Assembly (NCBI GenBank): GCA_041389725.1
Contig: JAWKRG010000008.1
Span: 124,001 to 188,000, forward strand
Origin: Polyangiaceae bacterium
GTDB taxonomy: Bacteria > Myxococcota_A > Polyangia > Polyangiales > Polyangiaceae
DNA length: 64,000 bases
Reading direction: 5' to 3'
In this document: positions 42,112 through 51,469 of the stretch, piece by piece
Position numbering within the stretch: position 1 is the stretch's first letter
How the letters are laid out: every line of letters begins with the position of its first letter
The notes under the pieces: model-generated
What the model was told of the DNA's origin: nothing
Databases searched by the model: none
What the model saw: only the letters and a program-made list of their open reading frames with translations
Position numbers and translations under genes: made by a program

Positions 42112-43017
42112 TTAGCGACTCAGTGCGTCGGCGAGCAGATTGCCGACGTAGCGTTCCGTTGCCAGTCGCTCCAAAGTGCTGGGCAGCTCCCGGAGCACGG
42201 CGGCGTAGGCGCGATAGACATCCATGCTAGCCGGCGCCAGGGTCTGCGCTCGTTGGAGCAGAGTCAGGGTGGGGTTGTCGCACGTGCTGCGCGCGGAGGT
42301 GAGCAGACCGATCGCGTGCTCCACCCAGCTGCTGCGCTTGAGTGCGACTGCCAGACGCAGGGACCATTCGACGCCTTGACGAACGGTGCCTTCCTCCAAC
42401 GGGCGCCGGCTCCGCGCGTCGCGCAGCAGTTCCTCCAAGCGTGGGCGCAGCAACTCTTCTGCGCGCGCGGGGTAGCCCGCGGCAATGGCACGCTCTGCAA
42501 CGCTTCCCAAGAGATCGAGGGCGTGCTTCTTGGCCGTGACCTCGGGCGCGTGGGTGCCCGAGGGCGCAAAGCCGCTCGGCGAACGCGCGGGTGTAGCGAA
42601 GGTACCGCTGGTGGAGCGGTAGTGCGGGCCGGGACCAGGCTCTGGCGGCAAGGTGTCAGCGCTGCTGGAGAGCACGCTGACCGACGTTGCCTCCAGGGTG
42701 AACTCCACGTCGCCGATCACGAATCGATCCTCCAGGTCGAGCGTGACGGCGGCCTTGCCGATAGCGGCACCGTTCACGAACACGCCGTTGGAGCTACCAA
42801 GATCGCGGAGGATGACCTCCATTCCTCGTACCGAGAGCGAGGCGTGCTGGCGCGAAACCCGCGGACTGTCCACCACAATCTGGCAGCTTGCGGAGCGACC
42901 CACCAGGTACTCACCGTTGACCAGGATCCACGACCCGGTTCCCAGGCGAAGGCGGACACCTTCGCAGCGTTGCACCCCTGCGCTGTCACGACCGTCCACC
43001 GTAGGCAATGATGACAC
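42112..43017 (-). CDS. FHA-domain protein
   Basis: The 301-residue protein has an FHA domain at about 32-110 (YLVGRSASCQIVVDSPRVSRQHASL, cut here; then DLGSSNGVFVNG), which binds phosphothreonine. A Ser/Pro-rich linker and an alpha-helical C-terminal half (about 160-300) with TPR-like character follow. It could read the output of a Ser/Thr kinase, but the kinase at 4523-5836 is far away. Divergent from aceE (107 bp). Confidence 0.85.
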   Translation of the reverse strand: MSSLPTVDGRDSAGVQRCEGVRLRLGTGSWILVNGEYLVGRSASCQIVVDSPRVSRQHASLSVRGMEVILRDLGSSNGVFVNGAAIGKAAVTLDLEDRFVIGDVEFTLEATSVSVLSSSADTLPPEPGPGPHYRSTSGTFATPARSPSGFAPSGTHAPEVTAKKHALDLLGSVAERAIAAGYPARAEELLRPRLEELLRDARSRRPLEEGTVRQGVEWSLRLAVALKRSSWVEHAIGLLTSARSTCDNPTLTLLQRAQTLAPASMDVYRAYAAVLRELPSTLERLATERYVGNLLADALSR

Positions 43018-43124
43018 GCTGCGGCGCGTGTGCCTAGGGGGCGTTGCGTCTCGGATGCGTTGACAGTGGAGCGCCTTGTGCGTCTTGATGGGACCTCAGT
43101 AACGAACCCCGGAACGGAACCAAG

Positions 43125-45848
43125 ATGATGCCCACCGACTCGCGCAGATCCGAGCACCTTCACCCACCTCCGAGCTATCGCGCTGACGCAATCGATGCCG
43201 ACCCCGACGAAACTCGCGAGTGGCTAGAGAGCATCGAGTCGGTGATTGCCGGCGCAGGTTCTGCGCGTGCGCAGTACCTGCTCAAGCGCGTGTTAGACGC
43301 AGCGCGCCATCATCGTGTCGTGCCTGCTGGTCCGCTGACCACGGACTACGTGAACAGCATTCCGCGCGTCGAGGAAGCTCCCTTCCCCGGCGACGAGATG
43401 ATGGAGAAGCGCATTCGTCGCATCATCCGCTGGAACGCGGTGGCCATGGTCCATCGTGCGAACGTCAACTACGCCGGTATTGGCGGACACCTGTCGACCT
43501 ATGCGTCGAGCGCGAGTCTGTACGAAGTCGGGTTCAACCACTTCTTCCGCGGGCGGGAAGCCGAGGGCCAGATCGGTGATCAAGTCTACTACCAGGGACA
43601 CGCCGCCCCGGGCGTGTACTCCCGCGCGTTCCTCGAGGGGCGCCTATCCGTGGAAGCCATGGAGCGATTTCGGCGCGAAGTGGAACGCGGGCGGGGCCTG
43701 GCTAGCTATCCCCATCCGCGCTTGATGCCGAACTTCTGGGAGTTCCCGACGGTGAGCATGGGGCTCGGACCGCTGAACGCGATCTATCACGCGCGCTTCC
43801 TGCGCTACCTGCACAACCGCGGCATCGCCGACACCAGCAGCTCGCACGTGTGGGCGTTTCTCGGAGATGGCGAGACCGACGAGCCGGAAAGCTTGGGCAG
43901 CCTGAGCATCGCGGCGCGGGAAGCTCTGGACAATCTCACCTTCGTCATCAACTGCAACCTCCAACGCCTCGACGGTCCCGTGCGCGGCAACGGCAAGATC
44001 ATTCAAGAGCTGGAGGCGGTGTTCCGAGGCGCGGGCTGGAACGTCATCAAGGTGATCTGGGGACCCGAGTGGGACGCCTTGCTCGAGCAGGACACGGAAG
44101 GTGTTCTTCGTCGGCGCATGAACGAGGTGGTCGACGGTCAGTGGCAGAAGTACGCCGCCGAGGATGGCGCCTACACCCGCAAGAACTTCTTCGGCGTCGA
44201 CCCGCGCTTGCTTCACATGGTGGCGCACCTTTCCGACGAAGAGATCCGGAAACTGCGCCGCGGCGGCCACAGCCACCGCAAGATGTACGCTGCCTACAAG
44301 CGCGCGACCGAGCATCGTGGCCAGCCGACGGTGATTCTTGCTCATACCGTGAAGGGCTGGACGCTGGGCGAGAGCTTCGAAGCTTCCAACGTCACCCACC
44401 AGAAGAAGAAGATGGAGGGCGAGGAGCTGAAGAAGTTCCGCGACGTCTTGCACCTGCCGGTGCCCGACGCGGAGTTGGAAGACGCGCCCTTCTATCATCC
44501 CGGGATGAACAGCCCCGAAGTCGAGTACATGCTGGAGCGTCGGCGCGCCCTCGGCGGCGTGATCCCCAGACGACGGGATCGCGTGCAGGTGAAGCTGGAG
44601 TTGCCGAGCGGAGATCTGTTTCAGGAGTTCTTGGAAGGGACCGGAGGAGGCGAGGCCAGCACGACCATGGCGTTCGCGCGCATGCTCAGCAAGCTGCTGC
44701 GTGACAAGCGCCTGGGAAAACGCATCGTCCCCATCATTCCCGACGAGGCGCGCACCTTCGGCATGGATGCGCTCTTCTCCCAGGTCGGCATCTATGCGTC
44801 CAAAGGGCAGCTGTATGAGCCCGTGGACAAGGGCAAGCTGCTCTACTACCGCGAGAGCAAAGACGGACAGGTGCTCGAAGAGGGCATTACCGAGGCAGGC
44901 TCGACGGCGAGCTTCATCGCTGCAGGCACCAGCTACGCGATGCAAGGGCAGCCGATGATCCCCTTCTACATCTTCTACTCGATGTTCGGCTTCCAACGCA
45001 CCGGTGACCTGTTCTGGGCGGCGGGCGACGCCATGGCCCGGGGCTTCGTGCTGGGAGCGACGGCGGGACGAACCACTCTCAATGGCGAAGGGCTGCAGCA
45101 CGAGGACGGCCACAGCCCGGTGCTCGCCAGTACGCTGCCGTCGTGCGTCGCCTACGACGTCGCCTTCGCCTACGAACTTGCCGTGATCATCGAAGACGGC
45201 ATGCGGCGCATGTACGCCGACGAAGAGAACATCTTCTACTACATCACCCTGCAGAACGAGAACTACGCCATGCCGGCCATGCCTGAGGGCGTGCGAGAAG
45301 GGATCCTCAAAGGCATCTATCGTTATCGTCAAGCCGACGCCAAGAAGAAGGCCAAGCAGCGAGTGCAGCTGTTTGGCTCGGGCTGCATTCTCAACCAGGC
45401 CCTGCGCGCGCAGGAGCTGCTGGCGGAGCGGGGTGTTGCGGCAGATGTGTGGAGTGTCACGAGCTACAACGAACTCCGCCGCGACGCGCTGAGCGCCGAG
45501 CGGCACAATCGACTGCGTCCAGGACAGGCCCCCCGCGTGCCCTATCTGCAACAGGTGATGCAGGGCGTGGAAGGGCCCTTCATCGCGGCCAGTGACTACG
45601 TGAAGAGCATGCCGGATCAACTATCCCGCTTCTTGCCGGGGCGGCTGGTGCCGCTCGGCACGGATGGCTTCGGCATGAGCGACACCCGAGAGGCGCTGCG
45701 ACGGCACTTCGAAGTGGACGCCGAGAGCATCACCATCGCTGCGCTCTACGCTCTGCACGAGGAGGGCAAGCTCGGTCCCGAGGTGGTCAAGCAAGCCGTC
45801 GACGACTTCGGTTTCGCGGAGGACAAGTTGGATCCGACGCGGGTTTGA
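43125..45848 (+). CDS. aceE: Pyruvate dehydrogenase E1 component, homodimeric type
   Basis: AceE decarboxylates pyruvate with thiamine diphosphate and acetylates E2. The 907-residue protein is of the single-chain type (E. coli AceE is about 887 residues): GIGGHLSTYASSASLYEVGFNHFFRG, the ThDP motif GDGETDEPESLG with NCNLQRLDGPV, and HSPVLASTLPSCVAYDVAF in the C-terminal half. The aceF/lpd partners are not in the window. A good -35 box (TTGACA, 43060-43065) lies 60 bp upstream. Confidence 0.95.
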   Translation: MMPTDSRRSEHLHPPPSYRADAIDADPDETREWLESIESVIAGAGSARAQYLLKRVLDAARHHRVVPAGPLTTDYVNSIPRVEEAPFPGDEMMEKRIRRIIRWNAVAMVHRANVNYAGIGGHLSTYASSASLYEVGFNHFFRGREAEGQIGDQVYYQGHAAPGVYSRAFLEGRLSVEAMERFRREVERGRGLASYPHPRLMPNFWEFPTVSMGLGPLNAIYHARFLRYLHNRGIADTSSSHVWAFLGDGETDEPESLGSLSIAAREALDNLTFVINCNLQRLDGPVRGNGKIIQELEAVFRGAGWNVIKVIWGPEWDALLEQDTEGVLRRRMNEVVDGQWQKYAAEDGAYTRKNFFGVDPRLLHMVAHLSDEEIRKLRRGGHSHRKMYAAYKRATEHRGQPTVILAHTVKGWTLGESFEASNVTHQKKKMEGEELKKFRDVLHLPVPDAELEDAPFYHPGMNSPEVEYMLERRRALGGVIPRRRDRVQVKLELPSGDLFQEFLEGTGGGEASTTMAFARMLSKLLRDKRLGKRIVPIIPDEARTFGMDALFSQVGIYASKGQLYEPVDKGKLLYYRESKDGQVLEEGITEAGSTASFIAAGTSYAMQGQPMIPFYIFYSMFGFQRTGDLFWAAGDAMARGFVLGATAGRTTLNGEGLQHEDGHSPVLASTLPSCVAYDVAFAYELAVIIEDGMRRMYADEENIFYYITLQNENYAMPAMPEGVREGILKGIYRYRQADAKKKAKQRVQLFGSGCILNQALRAQELLAERGVAADVWSVTSYNELRRDALSAERHNRLRPGQAPRVPYLQQVMQGVEGPFIAASDYVKSMPDQLSRFLPGRLVPLGTDGFGMSDTREALRRHFEVDAESITIAALYALHEEGKLGPEVVKQAVDDFGFAEDKLDPTRV

Positions 45849-45930
45849 CTCGCCGCCGTCGGGCGCCCTCGATCAGGGCGAGGCGTGCCAGCTGGATGCA
45901 TTTCCATGGGCCATGCAAGGGGGGGCGGAT

Positions 45931-46404
45931 TCAAGGCTTGGCGAGGTGCTTGTCCACGAAGGCAGCCAGTTCGTCCAGGATCGCGCCCCGCTCTGGCAGG
46001 AGTGCACGCGCAATCTCGATGCGTTCCCGAGCTTCTTGCCAGCGCTCCAAGTCCATCAGCACGATGGCCAGGTCGTGGTGGGAATCGAAATACTCACAGT
46101 TCAACTCGATGGAGCGCTCCAGGTGCTTTACAGCCGTCTCGCGGTCGCCGAGCTGGGCCAGGCAGAGCGCAATGTTCTTCTCCGCGAAGGAGTCGACGGG
46201 GTCGAGTTCGAGGGCGCGGCGACTCCACTCGATGGCCTCCGCGAACTTGCAGCTCATGTAGAGGGCATAGCTGAGGCCGTCACAACTGCGTGCGTCCGAA
46301 GGGTCCAGGCGCAGCGCGTCGCGGTAGACGACGACGGCCTGCTGGTAGCGGCCCGACTCGGTCAGGCTTCGACCGAGTCGTTTCAGTTCCTTGGTGCCGA
46401 GCAT
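45931..46404 (-). CDS. TPR protein
   Basis: The 157-residue protein is made of about four TPR units: GRYQQAVVVYRDALRLDPSDA, CKFAEAIEWSRRALELDPVDS, GDRETAVKHLERSIELNCEYF and ERWQEARERIEIARAL. It has no signal peptide or catalytic motif, so it is likely a cytoplasmic scaffold. ATG at 46404 is used. It is convergent with aceE (82 bp) and divergent from the ABC-F gene. Confidence 0.8.
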   Translation of the reverse strand: MLGTKELKRLGRSLTESGRYQQAVVVYRDALRLDPSDARSCDGLSYALYMSCKFAEAIEWSRRALELDPVDSFAEKNIALCLAQLGDRETAVKHLERSIELNCEYFDSHHDLAIVLMDLERWQEARERIEIARALLPERGAILDELAAFVDKHLAKP

Positions 46405-46525
46405 GGCCTGCACGCTAATGTGCCGCGTCCGCGTTTCGCAACTGAAGTCGATGCCCAGCCGCTCCTGGCCGACCGAGCCTTCGGACTTCTGCTAGGGTGC
46501 GGGTTCCCGCGGGAGTGAAGACCAC

Positions 46526-48412
46526 GTGCCCATCATCAGCGCAAAGGCAGTGCACAAAGCCTTCGGTGCACACGTCGTGCTGAAGGCCGTGGACGTCACG
46601 ATCCGCAGCGGCGAGCGCGTGGGGGTCGTGGGCAAGAACGGTGCAGGGAAGAGCACGCTGGGCAGGATCCTCGCGGGGGTCGAGGCGGCAGACGCGGGGG
46701 AACTGCAGCTGCGTCGGGGGGCGAGCATTCTGTACTTGGATCAAGCGCCCACGTTCCCGGAAGAATGGACCGCCGAGGGCACGGTGAGCCAGGGCCTTGC
46801 GGCGTGGGCGGAAGCCCTCGAGCGCCACGCACAGGCCACGCAGGCCATCGAGGCAGCGGACGCGGACGCCCAGGACTGGCTGCGACGGCAGGCCGAGGCA
46901 GCAGAAGACGTCGAGCGTCTCGGCGGTTTCGACCAGCAGCATCGCATCGGCGCGATCTTGGGGCATCTGGGTATCGCTGATCCGCAGCAGACCTTGGCCA
47001 CGATGAGTGGAGGAGAGCGCCGACGAGTCGCCCTGGCCAAGATCTTGGTCGCCCGGCCGCAGCTGGCCGTGCTGGACGAACCAACCAACCATCTCGACGC
47101 GGAGACGATCGAGTGGCTGGAACGTCATCTGATCGACGAATACCCCGGTGCCGTGCTGCTCATCACCCACGACCGATACTTGTTGGATCGCGTGGCGCAG
47201 CGCACCTGGGAAGTGTCCGACGGCGCCGTGCATAGCTACGACGGTGGCTACGAGGAGTACCTGGCGCGGCGTGCGGAACGAGACGCGCACGCCGAGCGCA
47301 CGGAGCGCAACCGGCAGAACTTCCTGCGGCAGGAGCTGGTGTGGCTTCGGCGCCAACCGAAAGCGCGCACCACCAAGCAGCGCGCTCGGACGGAGCGCGC
47401 CGAGCGGGCGCTGGCAGTCGAGTCTCCGAAGCAAGAGCAGTCCCTGGAGCTTTCCGTGAGCGTCGCGCGCGTGGGCAAGACGATTCTGGAAGCCGAAGGG
47501 CTTGCCATCGGGCTCGACGGCCGTGAGTTCGCCCGTGGCCTCGACTTGCATCTGGTGCAAGGAGAGCGCTTGGGCATCGTCGGCAAGAATGGCTGCGGCA
47601 AGACTACGTTGTTGCGGACGCTGCTCGGGCAACTCGCGCCCGTGGCGGGGCGCGTGGCCTTGGGCAAGACCACGCGCGTTGCCTACTTGGATCAGTTCAA
47701 GAGCGTGCTCGAAGAAGACAAGACCGTGTTCGAGGTCGTCGTGGGATCCGAGGGGCGCATCGAGCTTGGAGGCCAGGCCATCGAGCCACGAAGCTACTTG
47801 GAGCGCTTCGGCTTTCGGGGGATTGAGCAGCGTAAGCCGCTCGCCGCGCTCTCGGGTGGCGAGCGCGCGCGCGTCGCGCTGGCCTGCTTGCTGCGGCAAC
47901 GAGCAAATCTGGTGGTTCTGGACGAGCCGACCAACGACCTCGACGTCGCCACCCTGAGCGCCCTGGAGGGAATGCTGGTGGAGGCCAATCTCACGGCTCT
48001 GCTCGTGACCCACGACCGCTACTTCTTGGACCGCGTCGCCACTGGGCTGATCGTGTTCGAGGCCGACGGCCGGATGGTGAGGCACGCTGGCACCTACGCG
48101 GCCTACCGCGAGCGCGCGGCGGCGCAAGCTCGGGCGGAGCCGAAGCAACGCTCACCGGCTGCCGAGCCGCTTCGCCCCAAGCGTTCTCAGGGGCTGAGCT
48201 GGTCCGAGCGAAAGGAGCTCGAGGCCCTGCCGGAACGCATCGATCTCCTGGAGCGGCGGGTGTCGGAGCTGACTGCCGCCCTCGGCGACCCGAAGACGTA
48301 CACCGACACCCAACGCGACGTTGCTGAGCTGGGCCGAGACCTGGAGCGGACGAAGGCGGAGGCCGAGGTGCTGACGGCGCGCTGGGAAGAGCTGGAGTCC
48401 CGCGCTGACTGA
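46526..48412 (+). CDS. ABC-F ATPase, Uup-like
   Basis: The 628-residue protein has two ABC domains without membrane segments: Walker A GKNGAGKST at 36-44 and GKNGCGKTT in the second domain, signatures SGGERRRVALAKIL and SGGERARVALACLL, and Walker B LAVLDEPTNHLD / LVVLDEPTNDLD. The P-site-tRNA-interaction-type linker (ELVWLRRQPKARTTKQ) and a charged C-terminal coiled coil (LSWSERKELEALPERIDLL) are characteristic of the Uup subgroup. Such proteins act on ribosomes or DNA intermediates. GTG start with GGGAGTGAAG upstream. Confidence 0.9.
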   Translation: MPIISAKAVHKAFGAHVVLKAVDVTIRSGERVGVVGKNGAGKSTLGRILAGVEAADAGELQLRRGASILYLDQAPTFPEEWTAEGTVSQGLAAWAEALERHAQATQAIEAADADAQDWLRRQAEAAEDVERLGGFDQQHRIGAILGHLGIADPQQTLATMSGGERRRVALAKILVARPQLAVLDEPTNHLDAETIEWLERHLIDEYPGAVLLITHDRYLLDRVAQRTWEVSDGAVHSYDGGYEEYLARRAERDAHAERTERNRQNFLRQELVWLRRQPKARTTKQRARTERAERALAVESPKQEQSLELSVSVARVGKTILEAEGLAIGLDGREFARGLDLHLVQGERLGIVGKNGCGKTTLLRTLLGQLAPVAGRVALGKTTRVAYLDQFKSVLEEDKTVFEVVVGSEGRIELGGQAIEPRSYLERFGFRGIEQRKPLAALSGGERARVALACLLRQRANLVVLDEPTNDLDVATLSALEGMLVEANLTALLVTHDRYFLDRVATGLIVFEADGRMVRHAGTYAAYRERAAAQARAEPKQRSPAAEPLRPKRSQGLSWSERKELEALPERIDLLERRVSELTAALGDPKTYTDTQRDVAELGRDLERTKAEAEVLTARWEELESRAD

Positions 48413-48447
48413 CGAGGCGCACGAGTCCTACATTGTGGGCAGACTGC

Positions 48448-48460
48448 CCCGTTCAACGGG
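48448..48460. promoter_or_regulatory. Palindrome CCCGTTCAACGGG upstream of the seven-gene operon
   Basis: A perfect 13-bp dyad centred on 48454, 75 bp upstream of the first ATG. Its core CCGTTCAACGG also occurs 65 bp upstream of the gene at 41105. It is a candidate operator; the binding factor is unknown. Confidence 0.45.
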
Positions 48461-48534
48461 CACGAAGACGGTTGTCCTTGTGTCGCGGAAGCAGTAAGGG
48501 AGATCCTAGTCAGCCCCCCTTTGTCGTTGCTGGA

Positions 48535-49287
48535 ATGAAGGACAGTCCCACTACAGAAGCGGTCGAGCGTCTCCTCGCCGAGGGGCTCGATCACTACGCC
48601 GCTCGTCGCGAGGAAGAGGCCATCGCGGCGTGGCAACGCGTGTTGATGCTGGCCCCCGACCATCCCCAAGCCCTCGATTACCTCCGTGCGGCGGGTGCTG
48701 AGCCCGAACCACGACCCCTCGCACCCGTCATCGATCTGGAAGAACGCCGCCCCAAGGACGCCAACGCTTGGCGCAATCAAGTCGTGGAGGCCGTGCGCGA
48801 GCGACGCTACGAGCAGGCCCTGGAGATTCTGGAGGCCGCGCGTGAGCAGAACCCCGGTGACCCGAGCGTGGGCAAGAGCATCAGCAATCTCAAGAGCAAG
48901 CTGGTGGTCGTTTACGCGGAGCAGCTCGGCTCTCTCGACACGGTGCCGACCCCTGCGAAGGATTGGGGGACTAAAGATCCCGAAGCCCTCGCCGTTTTGG
49001 GATTCGTGGATGGCGTCTGTTCCTACGACGAGATCTTGGATGCCTCGCCCTTGGGACGCTTCCGCAGCCTGCGCGTGCTCGCACGCCATTTCGGCGGTAC
49101 CACGAGAATGGACCCAGCGCGACGGGAAGAGGAGTTCCAAAAGCAGTTCAACGCGGCGATCGCGGCGTCCTTGGCCGGCCGCTACGAGCAGGCCCTCGAG
49201 CTGTTCCAGCGCTGCGACGTGCTCAAGCCCGGAGATCCGCGCGTCGCTCTGAACGTGCAGAGAATCGCTGGCAGGAGTCAGCGTTGA
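48535..49287 (+). CDS. TPR-like protein, first gene of the ParA/roadblock/V4R operon
   Basis: The 250-residue protein has TPR-like helices at the N-terminus (LDHYAARREEEAIAAWQRVLMLAPDHPQA) and C-terminus (GRYEQALELFQRCDVLKPGD), with VVEAVRERRYEQALEILEAA and a less regular middle (AVLGFVDGVCSYDEILDASPLGRFRSL) that recalls DUF4388-like turns. There is no signal peptide. Its last bases overlap the next start by 4 bp (TTGA), so translation is coupled. It is likely a scaffold for the other operon products. Confidence 0.75.
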   Translation: MKDSPTTEAVERLLAEGLDHYAARREEEAIAAWQRVLMLAPDHPQALDYLRAAGAEPEPRPLAPVIDLEERRPKDANAWRNQVVEAVRERRYEQALEILEAAREQNPGDPSVGKSISNLKSKLVVVYAEQLGSLDTVPTPAKDWGTKDPEALAVLGFVDGVCSYDEILDASPLGRFRSLRVLARHFGGTTRMDPARREEEFQKQFNAAIAASLAGRYEQALELFQRCDVLKPGDPRVALNVQRIAGRSQR

Positions 49288-50117
49288 CCTTGGTGCTGGT
49301 GCTGGACGGTGATCCCGTCGTACGCGGAGAGGTGCTCGCGTGTTTGTCGGGCTACTGCGGCATCTCGGTGGCAGCCGCCGCGAGCCCTGAGGAGGCACGC
49401 GCAGTGTGGCGCAAGACGCCCCCGGACTTCGTGGTCCTGGGCGTGCCGCTGCCTGGCAACAGTCTGGCCGAGCTTCGACAAGAACTCGCAGTGACGGTGC
49501 CCGCGGCGGCAGTACTGATCCTGAGCCAAAGCACCGAGGAGTTGGGTGACATGGTGCTCGGGCGCAACACCTTCCTCGACTCCAAGCCCGTCAATCCGCA
49601 CCGTCTGAGGCTCTTGGCCAGGCGCTATGCTCGCGCCTCGAGCCTGGGGATTCGCTTCTCGGTTCCCGACATCATTCAAATGGTCTGCGTCGGGGGGCAC
49701 TCCGCGCTGATCGAGTGTAGACGTGATGCCAAGACGGTGGGGACGGTGACGATCGTGGACGGCCAGATCCGTACGGCCGTGCACGAGCAAGAGAGTGGAC
49801 TCGAGGCGATGGTCAGCTTGGTGGACCCGGCGCTGACCGGCAAGCCCAAGGAACTCGTGCAGGCCCCCGAAGCAGGACAGTTCTCCATCAGCTGGCAGGA
49901 ACTCCTGTTCGAGGCCACGCGGCTCCACGATGAGCAGAACGCGTCGCGACCGCCTGGGTTCGACGAACTGGTGATGCTTGGCGGTCAGGCACTGCTCACT
50001 CGCGATTACGCGCGAGCGGCCGTGCTGTTCACCCAGGCCGCCGAGCAGCGCCCGGACGACAAGGTAGTGCAGGTGAACTTGGAGCGGTTGCGGAGCATGG
50101 GATTCGGAGGCGAGTGA
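49284..50117 (+). CDS. Receiver-like / DUF4388 / TPR protein
   Basis: The 277-residue product combines three parts. Residues about 1-115 resemble a response-regulator receiver fold (VLVLDGDPVVRGEV, FVVLGVPLPGNS, FLDSKPVNPHRL), but the phospho-acceptor Asp is replaced in the FVVLGVP stretch, so a normal aspartate switch is unlikely. About 120-190 is DUF4388-like (IIQMVCVGGHSALIECRR, GTVTIVDGQIRTAVHEQESGLEAM). The end carries a TPR (GGQALLTRDYARAAVLFTQAAEQRPDD). The TTG start overlaps the previous stop; the ParA gene starts 5 bp after the stop. Confidence 0.75.
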   Translation: MTLVLVLDGDPVVRGEVLACLSGYCGISVAAAASPEEARAVWRKTPPDFVVLGVPLPGNSLAELRQELAVTVPAAAVLILSQSTEELGDMVLGRNTFLDSKPVNPHRLRLLARRYARASSLGIRFSVPDIIQMVCVGGHSALIECRRDAKTVGTVTIVDGQIRTAVHEQESGLEAMVSLVDPALTGKPKELVQAPEAGQFSISWQELLFEATRLHDEQNASRPPGFDELVMLGGQALLTRDYARAAVLFTQAAEQRPDDKVVQVNLERLRSMGFGGE

Positions 50118-50121
50118 ACGA

Positions 50122-50925
50122 ATGGTTGCGGTATCCTTGTTGAGTCAAAAGGGCGGTGTCGGCAAGACGACCTTGGCCCTCAACCTCGCGCTCTCCTTTG
50201 CGCGTCGAGGCAGTCGAACGTTGCTCATCGACGCAGACCCCCAGGGCGCGATCGGGCTGTCCTTGGGTGGCAAGGCGCGGGAGGCGCCGGGACTGTACGC
50301 ACACCTGGCGCAGAGCGCGGCCTGGGAGTCGGTGCTCCTGCCGACTCGCGAGGCGAACTTGGTGCTCCTGCCCAGTGGGGACGTGCGTGTCGAGCACTTG
50401 GACGATTGGGCTACGCGGCTATCGAGTGAGGCCACGCTGGCGGAAGTCGTGCGCAGTGCTGCTCGTGAGTTCGACGTGGTGCTCGTGGATACACCTGCAG
50501 GCGTAACCGGACCGGCAGCGGCTGCTGCGGCCGCGGCCGGCAACGTGCTCATTCCGCTCCAAGCCGAGCCCTTGTCCCTGCGCACCTTGCCGCGGGTCTT
50601 GGAGTGCGTCGGTCACTGGCGCAGCCAGGGTAAGCAGATCTCGGTGGCGGGAGTCGTCCTGACCATGAGCGCCTTTCGCAACGAGACGGCGCTCGCGGTG
50701 TTGGAGGAGGCCTGGGGCCTCTATCCGGAGCTGGTGCTCGAAACCCACGTGCCGCGCGACGATGCCATGGCCCAGGCGTCCGCGGCAGGAGTGCCCGTTG
50801 GGCTCTTGCGCCGTCGTTCACCCCCCGTCGCTTCGGTCTTCGACGCCATGGCTTCGGAGCTCACGACGCGCCTGGGAATCATTACTGAAGAGGAAGAAAA
50901 TGCCCCCCGGTCTCTCCTGGATTAG
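50122..50925 (+). CDS. ParA/MinD-family ATPase
   Basis: The 267-residue protein has the deviant Walker A motif KGGVGKTT at 10-17, the Walker A-prime TLLIDADPQG and Walker B VVLVDTPAG. These are the features of ParA/MinD positioning ATPases that dimerise on ATP. No ParB gene, centromere-like repeat or partner flagellar gene is adjacent, which separates it from chromosome or plasmid partition. It is embedded in the seven-gene operon (26-bp overlap with the next gene). It probably positions or switches a complex made by the neighbours. Confidence 0.88.
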   Translation: MVAVSLLSQKGGVGKTTLALNLALSFARRGSRTLLIDADPQGAIGLSLGGKAREAPGLYAHLAQSAAWESVLLPTREANLVLLPSGDVRVEHLDDWATRLSSEATLAEVVRSAAREFDVVLVDTPAGVTGPAAAAAAAAGNVLIPLQAEPLSLRTLPRVLECVGHWRSQGKQISVAGVVLTMSAFRNETALAVLEEAWGLYPELVLETHVPRDDAMAQASAAGVPVGLLRRRSPPVASVFDAMASELTTRLGIITEEEENAPRSLLD

Positions 50926-51469
50926 TCGCGCGGACGCCGCACGCTTGGTTGCGCAGCTGCACACACCGGTCGGGGGAGTGCCCGACAAGTTCCCCAACGC
51001 GCGTGCGGTTGCCGACTCCATCGCGGCGCCAGCAGCATCTTCGCCGCCGGCACCCGCAGCGCCTTCGGTGGCACCACGGGTGAAGCTTCCCGAACTGGTA
51101 CTGCCGGAAGGCGGCATCTTGGAGCGGGTGCGCGCGTTCTGTGAGTGGGCGCAGCAGTGCTACGGCGCCGACTCCGTGTTCCTGGCGGACGAACACGGCT
51201 TGATGGTGTTCGGGGTGCATGCGTCTCCCGAATACGTGGCCGTGATGGCGCCCCTGCTCTCCGCGATGGAGAGGATGCGGTCGACTTTGAACACTGAAGC
51301 CAGCCGTGGGGCGGTCACCCTCCGCGCGGGGGAGGTGCTCTCCTTCGCCGAGGCCGAGACGAGCTTCGGACGGTTTTGTCTGGGACTACTATCCGGCGTG
51401 CTACTCGACGACAACAGCCTCATCGGTTTGCAGGAGGCCCTCGTCAAGACGCTTCAGGAGATGCAATGA
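50900..51469 (+). CDS. Roadblock/LC7-like protein 1
   Basis: The 189-residue product has an Ala/Pro-rich N-terminus (about 35-60) and a C-terminal roadblock-like domain (about 75-189: VFLADEHGLMVFGVHASPEYVAVMAPLLSAMERM, cut here). Roadblock proteins often bind GTPases (MglB with MglA) or other switches. It overlaps the ParA gene by 26 bp and the next gene by 4 bp (ATGA), so the products are made together. Assignment rests on the fold pattern, not on strong motifs. Confidence 0.65.
   Translation: MPPGLSWISRADAARLVAQLHTPVGGVPDKFPNARAVADSIAAPAASSPPAPAAPSVAPRVKLPELVLPEGGILERVRAFCEWAQQCYGADSVFLADEHGLMVFGVHASPEYVAVMAPLLSAMERMRSTLNTEASRGAVTLRAGEVLSFAEAETSFGRFCLGLLSGVLLDDNSLIGLQEALVKTLQEMQ

Noticed and set aside
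43060..43089. Sigma-70-type promoter for aceE (TTGACA plus CTTGAT at 18 bp)
   Set aside because: The -35 is perfect but the -10 is poor, so it is only a hint.
43644..45620. Long antisense open frame over aceE
   Set aside because: aceE is unambiguous on the plus strand; the antisense product has no recognisable motif.
46415..48148. Long antisense open frame over the ABC-F gene
   Set aside because: The plus strand has all ABC motifs; the antisense frame is a composition artefact.
50122..50925. Chromosome or plasmid partition locus around the ParA-like gene
   Set aside because: No ParB and no parS-like or iteron repeats are found; the context is roadblock and V4R proteins.
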